Assembly: GCA_963750715.1 (NCBI GenBank) | Contig: CAVVRP010000016.1 | Coordinates: forward strand, 248,001-312,000 | DNA length: 64,000 bases | Origin: JAGVSR01 sp963750715 | GTDB lineage: Bacteria > Pseudomonadota > Alphaproteobacteria > Rhizobiales > Hyphomicrobiaceae | Direction: 5' to 3' | In this document: piece after piece, positions 1 through 9,281 of the stretch | How the letters are laid out: every line of letters begins with the position of its first letter | Numbering within the stretch: the first letter of the stretch is position 1 | The notes under the pieces: model-generated | Seen by the model: only the letters and a program-made list of their open reading frames with translations | Database searches by the model: none | What the model was told of the DNA's origin: nothing | Position numbers and translations under genes: made by a program

Positions 1-10
1 TCGAGGCGAA

Positions 11-736
11 CTATAGGCTGCTAGGGAGGGCGATCGGCATGGCCTTGTCGAGCGCGATCTCGGTCTCGCTGACCAGGCAGCGATAGGCCACTGCCTCGAC
101 GCCGGCCGCGGTCGCCGCTGCGAAGGCTACCGCGTAGGCCGGATCGATGTCGGCTGCCAAGGAGAATATTTCGGCGTCCGACCGCTGGATTAGGAAAACC
201 ATCGCCGCCCTGTTGCCGAGGCGGACCATCTCCGTCAGTTCGACGAGATGCTTTACGCCGCGCTCGGTCTTGCTGTCGGGAAACTCGGCCAATCCTGGCC
301 GCCGGGACAGATGAACATTCTTGATCTCGATGTAGAGCGCGCCCGCGATTGGATCTTCGAGCAGGATGTCGATACGGCTCGACTTGCCGTACTTGACTTC
401 ATTGCGCTGGTTGGCGAAGCCCGTGAACTCTGCCACCCAACCGCCGCGGATCGCCTCCGCCACGATCTTGTTGGGATGGCCCGTGTTGATGCCGACGAGC
501 GTCGGTCCCTGGCCGAGGTCGTTCTCGACGATCTCCCATGTGTGACGGTACTTGCGGGTCGGGCTGTCGCTTTCCGACAGCCATACGACCGATCCAGGCG
601 CGGTGAGGCCCATCATCGAGCCGGTGTTGGGGCAGGTGGCCGTGACGCGGCATCCGCCGTCGAGATCGACATCGGCGAGAAAGCGCTTGTAGCGCTGAAC
701 CAAGCGGCCGCGCAGGAGAGGGGACGCGAATTTCAT
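11..736 (-). CDS. sfsA: SfsA family DNA/RNA nuclease-like protein
   Basis: The 241-residue product matches SfsA (sugar fermentation stimulation protein A) over its whole length. It has the N-terminal OB-like segment LVQRYKRFLADV, the CPNTGSM motif at about residues 35-41 and the YIEIKNV motif of the PD-(D/E)XK-like nuclease core near residue 140. In E. coli SfsA was linked to maltose gene expression and binds DNA; its cellular role is still poorly defined. I chose the ATG at 734-736 because family members begin MxFxxPL; a possible start 21 bases upstream adds residues outside the family alignment. It stops 10 bases inside the left edge of the window and is complete. Divergent from the CinA-type gene. 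Confidence 0.93.
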   Translation of the reverse strand: MKFASPLLRGRLVQRYKRFLADVDLDGGCRVTATCPNTGSMMGLTAPGSVVWLSESDSPTRKYRHTWEIVENDLGQGPTLVGINTGHPNKIVAEAIRGGWVAEFTGFANQRNEVKYGKSSRIDILLEDPIAGALYIEIKNVHLSRRPGLAEFPDSKTERGVKHLVELTEMVRLGNRAAMVFLIQRSDAEIFSLAADIDPAYAVAFAAATAAGVEAVAYRCLVSETEIALDKAMPIALPSSL

Positions 737-874
737 GGCTCCGACGAATAACGGCATTAGCGGCCTGGCGGCAATGCCATCGGGTGTTTTCGCCGCGCCT
801 GTCGACAGTATCTTTCAATTTCAGCCGAAAAGGTCCTATTTCGTGCGGGAACAAACCCTCCGTAGGAGTTGCTC

Positions 875-1630
875 GTGACTGCCACCGTCACCGCCATCGT
901 GACCGCCGCCGTGCTCGTGATCGGTGACGAGATTCTGTCTGGCAGGACAAAGGACAAGAACATCGGCACGATCGCCGACCATCTTACGGCAATCGGGATC
1001 CAGCTGCGGGAAGTCCGTATCGTGCCCGACGACGAAGCCGCGATCATCGAGGCGATCAACGCGCTGCGCTCCCGCAACGACTACGTCTTCACGACGGGCG
1101 GCATCGGGCCCACGCACGATGACATCACGGCCGACAGCATCGCCAAGGCGTTCGGCGTATCAATTGACACCGATCCCCGCGCCGTCGAAATCATGAAGCC
1201 GGCCTACGAGCGGCGCGGCATTGAACTCAACGCGGCCCGCATGCGCATGGCGCGGATTCCGGCCGGCGCCGACCTCCTTGCCAATTCCGTATCCATGGCG
1301 CCGGGGTTCCGGATCGGCAATGTTTTCGTCATGGCGGGCGTGCCGGCGATCATGGAATCGATGCTCCAGGATGCGACACACCACCTCAGGACCGGACCTC
1401 GCATGAAGTCCACGACGCTCGTCCTGGCGCGAGCCGAAGGCGACATTGCCGAGCTGTTTTCGGCCCATCAGAAGGCCTACCCCGAGGTCATGATGGGGAG
1501 CTACCCGGCCTTTAAGGACGGGCATTATCGGACCGAACTGGTGCTCCGCTCGACCGACGCCGCCCTCCTGGCCCGGGCGGCGGGCGAGCTCAGATCCTCC
1601 CTTGCAGCCATCGGGATCAACGCCACTTAG
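875..1630 (+). CDS. CinA-like / molybdopterin-binding domain protein
   Basis: The 251-residue protein carries a MoCF-BD (MoaB/Mog/CinA N-terminal) domain: VLVIGDEILSGRTKDKN near the N-terminus and FTTGGIGPTHDD around residue 75. It lacks the C-terminal nicotinamide-nucleotide amidase domain of full CinA, so deamidase activity is not expected; family members of this length are common in Hyphomicrobiales and have no proven substrate. The GTG start at 875 is preceded by AGGAG at 864-868 with a 6-base spacer. A TTG start at 869 lies right against that ribosome-binding site and is unlikely. Confidence 0.85.
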   Translation: MTATVTAIVTAAVLVIGDEILSGRTKDKNIGTIADHLTAIGIQLREVRIVPDDEAAIIEAINALRSRNDYVFTTGGIGPTHDDITADSIAKAFGVSIDTDPRAVEIMKPAYERRGIELNAARMRMARIPAGADLLANSVSMAPGFRIGNVFVMAGVPAIMESMLQDATHHLRTGPRMKSTTLVLARAEGDIAELFSAHQKAYPEVMMGSYPAFKDGHYRTELVLRSTDAALLARAAGELRSSLAAIGINAT

Positions 1631-1643
1631 GCTCAACTTATTG

Positions 1644-1686
1644 TTAACCATAGGCCAAAATGTCTGCTCCCCATCTGAGCTTAACC
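1644..1686 (+). promoter_or_regulatory. Two TTAACC half-sites upstream of the RlpA-like gene
   Basis: TTAACCAT at 1644-1651 and TTAACC at 1681-1686 resemble half-sites of the alphaproteobacterial cell-cycle regulator CtrA (TTAA-N7-TTAA). They lie 75-117 bases before the ATG of a septal-type protein gene. Neither forms a complete two-half site, so this is a weak prediction. Confidence 0.22.
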
Positions 1687-1760
1687 TTGCTTGGTGCCCC
1701 CCGCCGGCAGGTTGAGGGGCGGGGTGCCCCTGTCGGCGTGTCAACGGTAGGGAGCATCCA

Positions 1761-3044
1761 ATGCAGCTATTCGCCACTGCAACACGAACCTCTGCGCGCT
1801 GGAAACAACTGCCGGCGGTCGCCTTGGGAATTCTGACTACGTCGGCTGGGGCTGGGGCCATATCGAATTCCTCCGCGGAGGCAAAGACCCCCGGCAAGAC
1901 GTACTGCTTCAATCGCGTCTGCCACCGCGTCAAGACGCTGCCCGAAACGCAGGCCCTCATCGGTCAGGTCCTGACTTTGACGGCTTCCCACTATGACAGC
2001 TGCGGGCGGGACCGCTTCAACCCGTGCGGGTTGACGTCATCGGGTGAGAAGTTCCAGGCTCACGCGCCCGACAACGCCGCGAGCCCGATCTTTCCGGACG
2101 GCACCACCTTGCTTGTATGGTCGGCCCAGACACTCGAAGCGCTCGTTCTGCGCATCAACAACGCCGGACCCTACTGGGGAGACCGCAAACTCGATCTGTC
2201 GCGTGCGGCGGCCCATCGTCTGGGGGTGGGCGGCGTTTCCACCGTGAAGGTTCAAGTGCTGCGTGCGCCCGAACCGCACGAAGCGGTCTATGAGCGCAAC
2301 CGGGTCTACAAGCCCGTCGCCGGTCCCATTGGCCAGTTCGCCAGCATCGATCAGGCGGTAAGCGGCATGAACACGGCGATCGCACTGGCTTCATCTCCGT
2401 TCGGAAGCCTGACCGGCGGCGCGCCATTGCAAGGCCTCAAGCTGTTGGCGGGAGGCGATGCGGAAGGTTCGGCAAGCGCTGCGCCTGCCAAGGTAGGGAC
2501 GTCAGCCGACATGATCGGTGCGCCCGACAATGCTGTAGCCGTGCCAAAGCAGGTTGCCGCCGAGACGGCCCAAACTCCGGCGAAACCTTCCGTCGAGCCG
2601 GTGGCGGCCAGGAGCGATGTAGCCAGCAAGGGGACGGACACAAAGCCGGTCGCCGAGCTGGTCACCACGCCTCTCGCGGCTGTTGGGCCGGCGTCGCCGG
2701 CTCCGGAACAGTCCGCAATGCGCAACATCTCCAAGCATGTGGCCGCCGCTGCCAAACAACGCCAGGAGAGCCGCGCAAGGGCCGCGCCGAAAACTGCCGC
2801 ACGGAAGGTTCAGACCGCGGCTGTCGCGCCGGTGCGCCGCGCGAGCGATCGCGACAACGACCCTATCCACGTAGGGTTCACGACCTATGCGGAGGCCCAT
2901 TACCAGTTGAAGCCAGTCGGCAAGCCTAGCGCAAAGCGGGTGGTTGAGACATCGTCGCCTGGGGCCCTCAAGACCGCCGCCACCGGTCTGAGCCGCAGGC
3001 GCGTTTCAGATGCGCGGCCGGCCGGAAAAGCCTCGCCCGGTTGA
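1761..3044 (+). CDS. RlpA-like double-psi beta-barrel secreted protein
   Basis: The 427-residue protein starts at an ATG preceded by GTAGGGAGC. A signal peptide occupies about residues 1-40. A double-psi beta-barrel domain follows at about 70-170, with RLPA-type blocks ASHYDSCG, LTSSGEKF, RINNAGPY and KLDLSRAAAHRLG. Classical RlpA is a septal lytic transglycosylase acting on denuded glycan strands. Here the conserved Asp of the RINDRGP block is Asn, and the His of the TAAHRTLP block aligns with Ser. The enzyme is therefore probably inactive and may only bind cell wall. The C-terminal half is Ala/Pro/Lys-rich and low complexity. No SPOR domain is visible. Convergent with the gene ending at 3068. 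Confidence 0.75.
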   Translation: MQLFATATRTSARWKQLPAVALGILTTSAGAGAISNSSAEAKTPGKTYCFNRVCHRVKTLPETQALIGQVLTLTASHYDSCGRDRFNPCGLTSSGEKFQAHAPDNAASPIFPDGTTLLVWSAQTLEALVLRINNAGPYWGDRKLDLSRAAAHRLGVGGVSTVKVQVLRAPEPHEAVYERNRVYKPVAGPIGQFASIDQAVSGMNTAIALASSPFGSLTGGAPLQGLKLLAGGDAEGSASAAPAKVGTSADMIGAPDNAVAVPKQVAAETAQTPAKPSVEPVAARSDVASKGTDTKPVAELVTTPLAAVGPASPAPEQSAMRNISKHVAAAAKQRQESRARAAPKTAARKVQTAAVAPVRRASDRDNDPIHVGFTTYAEAHYQLKPVGKPSAKRVVETSSPGALKTAATGLSRRRVSDARPAGKASPG

Positions 3045-3067
3045 GCGATAGCGTCTGGCCGAGTGGT

Positions 3068-3694
3068 TCAGCTGAGTGGCTGACCCTCGGCCAGCGGTTC
3101 CTCGCCAGGCAGAAGATCGGATGGGGCGTCCTCGGCGCTGTACAGGTCGTAATGGACTTCGAGCGTATCGAGGAACATGGCGATGAGGTCCATCAGCGTG
3201 CCTAGGCGAAACCGGCGCGCGACGAGGAATTCCTCCGTTAGCAATAATGTCTCACCCTCCGAAGGCGCGGGCTGTTCCTTGCCAATCAGCCCGCGCGCGC
3301 GCAGGTATCCCGTCACCGCGCTGCCGTTGTCGAAATCGCAATTGGTCGGATCGCCGAGTTCAGCGACCGCCTCGACAAGGACCGCCGTACCGCCATTGTA
3401 GAGCCGGGCGATCGGTCCAAACCTTTCGTCGCGCTTGCCGATCTCCTCCGCTCGCTCCCGCGATTTCAGCACGCGCGCAAGGAGAACCTGTTCGAGAGTA
3501 CGAATGTGATCGACCGCACGGCGCTGGGTGCCACGCTCACGGGTGATCTCCGCTCCCGAAGCATCGCCGCCGGAGTTCCATACGAGGCTGGACTTGAGAA
3601 GGTCTTCACCAGCCGCCAAAGCGGCATCGAGATTGTCGGCCAGGAGATAGACCGTCGCGGGAACGTAGGGCATCGGGATAGTCATTCTCGTCAT
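3068..3694 (-). CDS. Conserved hypothetical protein, soluble, 208 aa
   Basis: I do not recognise this family. The 208-residue protein is acidic, has no signal peptide or membrane segment, and appears mostly helical. A central charged stretch around residues 55-90 (RTLEQVLLARVLKSRER) could form a coiled coil. A second helical block near 155-180 contains RFRLGTLMDLIAMFLDTLEVHY. The start is ambiguous: ATG codons at residues 1, 4 and 8 are all possible and none has a strong ribosome-binding site. It converges with the RlpA-like gene, leaving only 23 bases between stops. Confidence 0.6.
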   Translation of the reverse strand: MTRMTIPMPYVPATVYLLADNLDAALAAGEDLLKSSLVWNSGGDASGAEITRERGTQRRAVDHIRTLEQVLLARVLKSRERAEEIGKRDERFGPIARLYNGGTAVLVEAVAELGDPTNCDFDNGSAVTGYLRARGLIGKEQPAPSEGETLLLTEEFLVARRFRLGTLMDLIAMFLDTLEVHYDLYSAEDAPSDLLPGEEPLAEGQPLS

Positions 3695-3923
3695 GACCGG
3701 TTTCTGCTGGCGCGGATTCCGCCGATTGGCGTGATTTAGCCAGATTCGGAGGCTCTGTGGACTTTTCGGTCACCCGCTGTGCGTAACCGTTGGTCGAGAT
3801 GAGGATAAGTTAGGGTGAAGTGGGGGAGGGTGGGCCCGATTTCGGGTACGAAATGTCTCGCCATCGGCATCCCCGGCAAGTATTCAGACTGCGCGCGATA
3901 TTTTCTCCTTCAAGAAGGCCTCC

Positions 3924-4187
3924 ATGAGCCAAACGCCCCCAGACCGCCTGTCCGTCGACCCCGCGAGCCCCCACTACGACGAGGTCGTGCTGGCGCGTAG
4001 CGTCGGGATCCGCTTCAACGGCGTCGACAAAACAAACGTTGAGGAGTACTGCCTCAGCGAGGGATGGGTGCGGGTGGCGGCGGGCAAAGCCAAGGACCGG
4101 CGCGGCAAACCCCTGACGCTCAAGCTGTCGGGCACCGTGGAACCATATTTCAAGACTGCCGCTGGCCCGGCGCAGGAAACCGCCTAG
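3924..4187 (+). CDS. DUF3297 family protein
   Basis: The 87-residue protein matches the small DUF3297 family along its full length, including PPDRLSVDP, VGIRFNG, NVEEYCLSEGWVRV and GKPLTLKLSGTVEPYF. The family is common in proteobacteria as a single soluble domain without an assigned role. AAGAAGG lies just upstream of the ATG. The TAG stop at 4185-4187 overlaps the stop of the opposing HIT gene by four bases (CTAG), so the two genes share their ends. Confidence 0.88.
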   Translation: MSQTPPDRLSVDPASPHYDEVVLARSVGIRFNGVDKTNVEEYCLSEGWVRVAAGKAKDRRGKPLTLKLSGTVEPYFKTAAGPAQETA

Positions 4188-4606
4188 TCGCCCAACGCCG
4201 CGCGGAGTTTGGCGGCGTTCGCGGCGAGCACATTCGGGTCTTCCATCTTGCCTGAGTGAGGTCGCAACGCTACGCCGTCATGGCGCGGCAGCACATGGAA
4301 ATGCAGGTGGAAGACGGTCTGGCCCGCGGCCGGCTCGTTGAACTGAATGACGGTGATGCCGTCGGCGGCGAAGGCCTGCTTCGCCGCACGCGCCACCGTC
4401 TGGACCACGGGCATGACGGCCGCGAGAACGGCGGGATCGGCGTCGAGCAGGTTGCGTGAGCCAGACTTCGGAACGACCAGCGTGTGTCCCGTGGTCTGGG
4501 GCATCACGTCCATGAAGGCCAGCGTGTCTGCGTCTTCGTACACCTTATGGCAGGGGATTTCGCCGCGCAGGATTTTTCCGAAGATGTTGTTGGTGTCGTA
4601 GCTCAT
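4184..4606 (-). CDS. HIT family nucleotide-binding hydrolase
   Basis: The 140-residue protein shows a complete histidine-triad fold: FGKILRGEIP at the N-terminus, LAFMDVMPQTTGHTLVVPK in the middle and the triad HLHFHVLP at about residues 97-104. It is an Hint/HinT-like nucleoside phosphoramidase or dinucleotide hydrolase acting in the cytoplasm. I placed the start at the ATG at 4604-4606, giving MSYDTNNIF, because HIT proteins begin at this point; the open frame extends 18 codons further upstream with no family match. Confidence 0.93.
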   Translation of the reverse strand: MSYDTNNIFGKILRGEIPCHKVYEDADTLAFMDVMPQTTGHTLVVPKSGSRNLLDADPAVLAAVMPVVQTVARAAKQAFAADGITVIQFNEPAAGQTVFHLHFHVLPRHDGVALRPHSGKMEDPNVLAANAAKLRAALGD

Positions 4607-4753
4607 GCGTCGCACTCCGTGCTGGCAGCCGGCCGGGAACGACCCGGTCGTCACAGCCAAGTCTTCACAACCTTGTCTACAGGCCGGTCTTTTGTTAGGG
4701 GAGCAGACTGAAACGCGTCAAGGCGGCAGGTCCATCGAACCGCCGAAACACGC

Positions 4754-5938
4754 TCAATCCTGCTCGGCGGCGAGTGCCTGCTTGTAGGGCGCATAGGTGG
4801 ACAGGGCGTCGACGCTCTCGGCCACCGTGCGGCGTTCCTGTTCGAGGAAGCTGGAGACCGCAGCTTCGAGGCGCGGGTCGGCAAGCCAGTGTACGGAATA
4901 GGTCGTGACGGGCACATAGCCGCGAGCGAGCTTGTGCTCGCCTTGCGCGCCCGCTTCGATCCGGGGCAGCCTGTGGGCGATGGCATATTCGATGGCCTGA
5001 TAATAGCACAGCTCGAAATGCAGGCAGGGATGGTGCTCGGTCGAGCCCCAGTACCGCCCGTACAGGCAATCGCCGCCGATCAGGTGAAGGGCCCCGGCAA
5101 CCGCGCGGTCCCCGCGGTTGGCGAGAACCAACAGGCAGTGGTTGGCCATGGTTTCACCGAGCTTGGTGAAGAAGCGGCGGTTGAGATACGGCCGCCCCCA
5201 TTTTCGGCTTCCCGTATCGATGTAGAACTCGTACATCGAGTCCCACTCGGCCTCTGTGATCTCGCTGCCTGATAGAGACACGATGTCGAGGCCGGAGTCT
5301 CTTGCTTCCAGGCGCTCCTTGCGCACGGTCTTGCGCTTGCGTGAGGCGAGTTGGCCGAGGAAATCGTCGAACGTGGCATAACCGCGATTGTGCCAATGGA
5401 ACTGCTGACCGGTCCGCTGCAGCAGCCCGAGCGGTCCCGCGCGCTGCCACTCGTCATGGGTAAGAAACGTGATGTGTACCGACGACGCGCCGATCTTCCC
5501 GGCGACCGTTACGGCTGCCTGCGCCAGTAACTGCTCGCGCGTCTCCATGTCGGGGCCGGGCCTCACCAGGAGACGGCGGCCGGGAACCGGCGTGAAAGGC
5601 ACGGCGGCCTGGAGCTTGGGATAGTATCGCCCGCCCGCCCGTTCCAATGCGTCAGCCCAGGCATGGTCGAACACATACTCACCCTGACTGTGCGTCTTGA
5701 TGTAGAGCGGCATGACCGCGAACGTCGCCCCGCCGGCGTCCTCCAGCACGAGATGCTGCGCGATCCAACCCGCGCGCTCGCTGATTGTGCCCGACTGTTC
5801 CAAGGCATCAAGGAAGGCGTGCGACACGAACGGATTGTACGTCGCAGGGTCCGGATTGGCGCACGCGTCCCAGTCCGCGGCCGCAATGTCGGCTATGCGT
5901 GGAACGACGCGGGCGATAATCGGCTGATCCTCGGACAG
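4754..5938 (-). CDS. FemAB/DUF482-type GNAT N-acyltransferase, probable CTG start
   Basis: The protein belongs to the peptidogalycan/DUF482 branch of the GNAT superfamily: RKRKTVRKERLEAR, KWGRPYLNRRFF and the C-terminal LPRIEAGAQGEHKLARGY block are diagnostic. The first conventional start, GTG at 5825-5827, would begin at VSHAFLDALE and drop the conserved N-terminus. The frame stays open upstream and encodes ARVVPRIADI, WDACANPDP and TYNPF, which family members have. No ATG, GTG or TTG exists there. A CTG at 5936-5938 has AAAGGA 8 bases upstream and would give 394 residues, the usual length. The acyl donor and acceptor are unknown. Confidence 0.75.
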   Translation of the reverse strand: MSEDQPIIARVVPRIADIAAADWDACANPDPATYNPFVSHAFLDALEQSGTISERAGWIAQHLVLEDAGGATFAVMPLYIKTHSQGEYVFDHAWADALERAGGRYYPKLQAAVPFTPVPGRRLLVRPGPDMETREQLLAQAAVTVAGKIGASSVHITFLTHDEWQRAGPLGLLQRTGQQFHWHNRGYATFDDFLGQLASRKRKTVRKERLEARDSGLDIVSLSGSEITEAEWDSMYEFYIDTGSRKWGRPYLNRRFFTKLGETMANHCLLVLANRGDRAVAGALHLIGGDCLYGRYWGSTEHHPCLHFELCYYQAIEYAIAHRLPRIEAGAQGEHKLARGYVPVTTYSVHWLADPRLEAAVSSFLEQERRTVAESVDALSTYAPYKQALAAEQD

Positions 5939-6122
5939 GGCGAAGGTCCTTTGCTGCCACCATACTCAATGCGAGCGTCTTCAAATTCGGCAAGCGTATT
6001 CATAAGTAGCTCCATGGTAGATCTAGTATCAGGGCGGGGCGAGGCCATGGCGCGCGGCAATGAATGGACTGCGCCACCGGGCGTTGCATCGCAAGCGGGC
6101 TCATTTTCCAGGCAGGGCAGGG

Positions 6123-6806
6123 ATGTCACACTGGGTGAGAGCCCTGGTCTCGATTACTTGCGCGCTGGCCTTTGCCGCTCCATGCCAAGGAGCCCGACAG
6201 TGAAGGCGTCAATATCAGGCAGTCGATTTTCCGCAATTTGGTGTCTGCCGACCAGGTCGAGTCGAGGGCAACGCTGAAATACACCCAGATGACGCGCCAG
6301 GCGTCGCAGCAGGGCAAGCTGCTCCCAGACAATCATCCAGGTCCGCCGGCTATGCAAGATTGCCGCCGATCTGTTGCCGTTTACGTCGAAGTTCAACGAG
6401 CGGCCAAGGACCGGAAGTGGGAAATCAACGTTTTCGATTCACCGCAGGTGAATGCGTTCCGCATGCCGGGCGGCAAGATCGCGCTTTTTACCGGGATCCT
6501 CGACAAGCTGTCGCTCGCTGATGACGAGGTGGCGATGATCATGTGCCATGATACGGGCCACGCCTTGTGGAAATACGCGCGCGAGCAAACCGCAAAGGTC
6601 AACCTCACCAACGTAGGCAACGGTGTTGGCGGACTTCTCTTCAGCCAGACGGGCGAGCTCATCGACGCCGCCCGCTCCAGCCTCACCGCATCGAAGTTCT
6701 TGCGAAACGATGAGACGGAGGCCGTTCGGGAAAAACTCTGCCGGACTAGATGCCGCTGTACGAACGTGCCATCGCTGCCCGCAAAGGCCAAGCCCCATCC
6801 AGATGA
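6123..6806 (+). pseudogene. M48 metalloprotease (LoiP/YggG-like) pseudogene
   Basis: Fragments of a periplasmic M48 zinc protease appear in order but in different frames. A signal peptide starts at ATG 6123 and hits a stop after ARQ. Then come TLKYTQMTRQ and QQGKLLPDN, next VRRLCKIAADLLPFTSKFNE in a shifted frame, and NVFDSPQVNAFRMPGGKIAL back in the earlier frame. The zinc motif reads HDTGH instead of HExxH. After NDETEA the sequence jumps straight to PLYERAIAARKG, normally the extreme C-terminus, so about 60-80 residues are missing. The ending TGA abuts the stop of the opposing permease gene. The gene is dead beyond reasonable doubt. Confidence 0.85.
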
Positions 6807-8385
6807 TCAGTGCGCGTCGGCGACCGTGGCGATGGGTTGCAAAGCGGCGGTGATGAGCCGGGCCCGCGGAGATTTGGTTCGCAGGTGTCTCGCCCGAAAC
6901 AGGATTAGGACGAAGCCGACCAGCGCGATCGGCATAAGCGCGATGACGCTGCCTACCATCGCAAAAACGACGGCGAACGACCACAGGACCGCCAGGCCGT
7001 GCTCGACGAGCGCGATGAGCTTCGATTGCGAGTGCCGCCGCAGCATGCCGCGCCGGTTGCCGGGCATCGGATGCCAAAGATTGACGAGCGCCGTCGAAAG
7101 GCCCGCGGCTCCTGCGAACACGCCCGCCATGATGGCCCATTTGACGGAAATCAGCGCGAACCCAAACAGCGGCAGCGCCAGCACGAGAAACAGCGGCAGC
7201 GCGATGGTCGAAAGCTTGCCGCGATCGACGGCGGCCGACTCGACCGGAGCGGATTGAATGAGTTCCGGCGCGTCCTCGCCTGAAACGGTGATCCACGCCA
7301 ACGACGCCGCCACCTGCGCCACCATCAGTACGATCGCCGGCGCAAGCGCGAGGGCTGTCGGTAGCATCTCGCTGTTCAGAAGCACGACTGCGATCGGAAT
7401 AGTGTAGACGATCTGAAGACCGAGTTGCGTAAAGACGCTGGGATCACGAAGCAGGAGTCGCCACTCCTTGAGCCGCAGAGAACGGCCGACGCCGGATGAG
7501 AATTTGATGGCGGTCATGTCAGGGCTCGCGGTATCGCCGACTGCCGCAGCGCCGGAGGCCGCGATGCTCGCCCGCGCGAATTGTTCTCCCAGTACATTTA
7601 CCGCGACCGCGAACATGATGGTGGCGATCCCCAGCAGCAGCAACGCCGCAATCATATCGCCGCTTGCGGTATCGAGCGGTAGCCTCACCAGCGAACGCCC
7701 GTCGCCGGAGTTGGCGTTTGCCGCCTGCCTGAACCAGCCGGACACAGCGAGTCTCGACTTCGCGCGGCAACATGGCGATGACCTGTGCGCCGAGCACGAA
7801 CGAGCCGCCGATGACGGCACCGGTGATCTGCGTGTACATGCGCGCACGGCGGGGCCCGACAAGAAAAAACAGCCCTATCGAAATCAACAGCGCAATCGAG
7901 GTTGCGATCAGCGCCAGCCCGATGAGCGCGGGATAGATGCCAAGCCATTCGAGTTGGTCAACAGCCGCTCCGGTATTTGCGATCGGCAGCGCCAGGAAGG
8001 CGATTGATCCGAGCGTGCTTGTTGTGATCGAGGCGGCCTTGGCTGCGAAGATGCGCCGCGCGGGTAAGGGAGACCCAAGCAGCAAGTCCAGATCGCCTCG
8101 GTCGTATAGCGCGCGCATGGCGCCAAAAAGGCTCTGCGCGATCATCCATGTAAAGATGCATACGACGATGGCGACGAACGGTCCCGATCCGGCTGCATCA
8201 CCATGAACGTAGGGAGACAGCCAGATCGCGGCCCGCCCTGCCGCCAGATGCAGTACCGCGGCACCTGAGACGACGATGCCGATCAGCAGCAGCGGCCGGA
8301 CGCCGAGCATGTCGGCAAAACGGCGCCAGTTTAGGCGCATGTCATGGACGACAAGCCAGACGAAAGATCCAGGTTGGGTGATCAT
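6807..8385 (-). pseudogene. ABC-2-type exporter permease, interrupted by a frameshift
   Basis: The first part (from the ATG at 8383-8385, MITQPGSFVWL) and the second part (ending at 6807) are two frames of one multi-spanning permease. The frames cross between about 7745 and 7770: one reads MLPREVETRC, the other LAVSGWFRQAANAN, and only a one-base change joins them. The joined protein would be about 525 residues with roughly ten or more hydrophobic segments, such as PLLLIGIVVSGAAVL and WSFAVVFAMVGSVIAL. The start overlaps the stop of the ATPase gene by four bases, so the two formed an exporter operon. There is no homopolymer at the break. Sequencing error cannot be excluded. Confidence 0.75.
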
Positions 8386-9245
8386 GCGGCCGCGGCGTCC
8401 CGGCCGGTCAGTGACAGGAATACGTCCTCGAGCGTCGAGTTTTCGCGGCCGGCGGCAACGCGCAATTCGGCCAAGGTACCCTCGGCGGCGAGCCGTCCGC
8501 GATCGACGATGCCGATCCGGTCCGCTAGCCGCTCCGCGACCTCGAGAATGTGCGTCGTCAGAATGATGGTGGCGCCTGCCCGCACCCGCGCCGTCAGCAG
8601 ATCCTTGACCTGGCGTGCGATGGCAGCATCGATGCCGGTCAGCGGTTCGTCGAGCATGATGAGCCGCGGATCGTGGATGAGGGCGCCGGCAAGCGCGACC
8701 TTCTGCTTCATGCCGCGTGAAAATCCCTCGCAGCGCTTGTTTCGGTGCGGCCCGAGTTCCAGGACGTTCAGCAACTCAGCGGCTTTCCTCGCCGCAGCTG
8801 ACGGATCGACGCCCCACATGCCTGCGACGAATTCGAGATACTCGAGGGGCGACAGCTTATCGTAAAGCATAGGCTCGTCGGGAAGCCAGGCGGTGATGCG
8901 CTTGGCGGCAATAGGATCCTTGACGGAATCGACGCCGAAGATCCGGATAGAGCCCGCGTCGGGCTTCATGAGACCGGCGATCATGCGCAGCGTCGTGGTC
9001 TTGCCAGCGCCGTTGGGGCCGAGCAGGGCATAGAATTCGCCCGGAGCGACGTTGAGGTTCATGCTGTCAACGGCGACGACTTGCCCGAAGGTCTTGCGTA
9101 CGCCGCCGAGCATCAGTCCCGCAGCCGGTGCTGCGTCAGTGTCGTCACGACGGTCGTCTTCTTTTGGAACGGTGTTGAACGCCGTTGTCACGATTGCCTC
9201 CAGCCCGGTTTTAGAGGCTTGATGGTAGCGGATCAGGCTTGCCAT
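8382..9245 (-). CDS. ABC transporter ATP-binding protein
   Basis: The 287-residue protein has a complete nucleotide-binding domain: Walker A GPNGAGKTT near residue 77, signature SRGMKQKVALAGAL near 175, Walker B LIMLDEP and the switch His in LTTHILE. It is of the ABC-2 exporter (CcmA/DrrA-like) type. The first 40 residues are acidic and Ala-rich and may not all be translated; a later start is possible. Its stop overlaps the start of the frameshifted permease, the natural partner. If that permease is really broken, this ATPase has lost its membrane half. The substrate is unknown. Confidence 0.9.
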   Translation of the reverse strand: MASLIRYHQASKTGLEAIVTTAFNTVPKEDDRRDDTDAAPAAGLMLGGVRKTFGQVVAVDSMNLNVAPGEFYALLGPNGAGKTTTLRMIAGLMKPDAGSIRIFGVDSVKDPIAAKRITAWLPDEPMLYDKLSPLEYLEFVAGMWGVDPSAAARKAAELLNVLELGPHRNKRCEGFSRGMKQKVALAGALIHDPRLIMLDEPLTGIDAAIARQVKDLLTARVRAGATIILTTHILEVAERLADRIGIVDRGRLAAEGTLAELRVAAGRENSTLEDVFLSLTGRDAAAA

Positions 9246-9281
9246 GATCTTAAGCAGGCGAGCCCTGCGATTTCAGTCCGG

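Noticed and set aside
6839..8007. Plus-strand open frames opposite the ABC permease as separate genes
   Set aside because: They mirror the permease coding sequence and show no domains; the minus-strand frames give coherent membrane helices.
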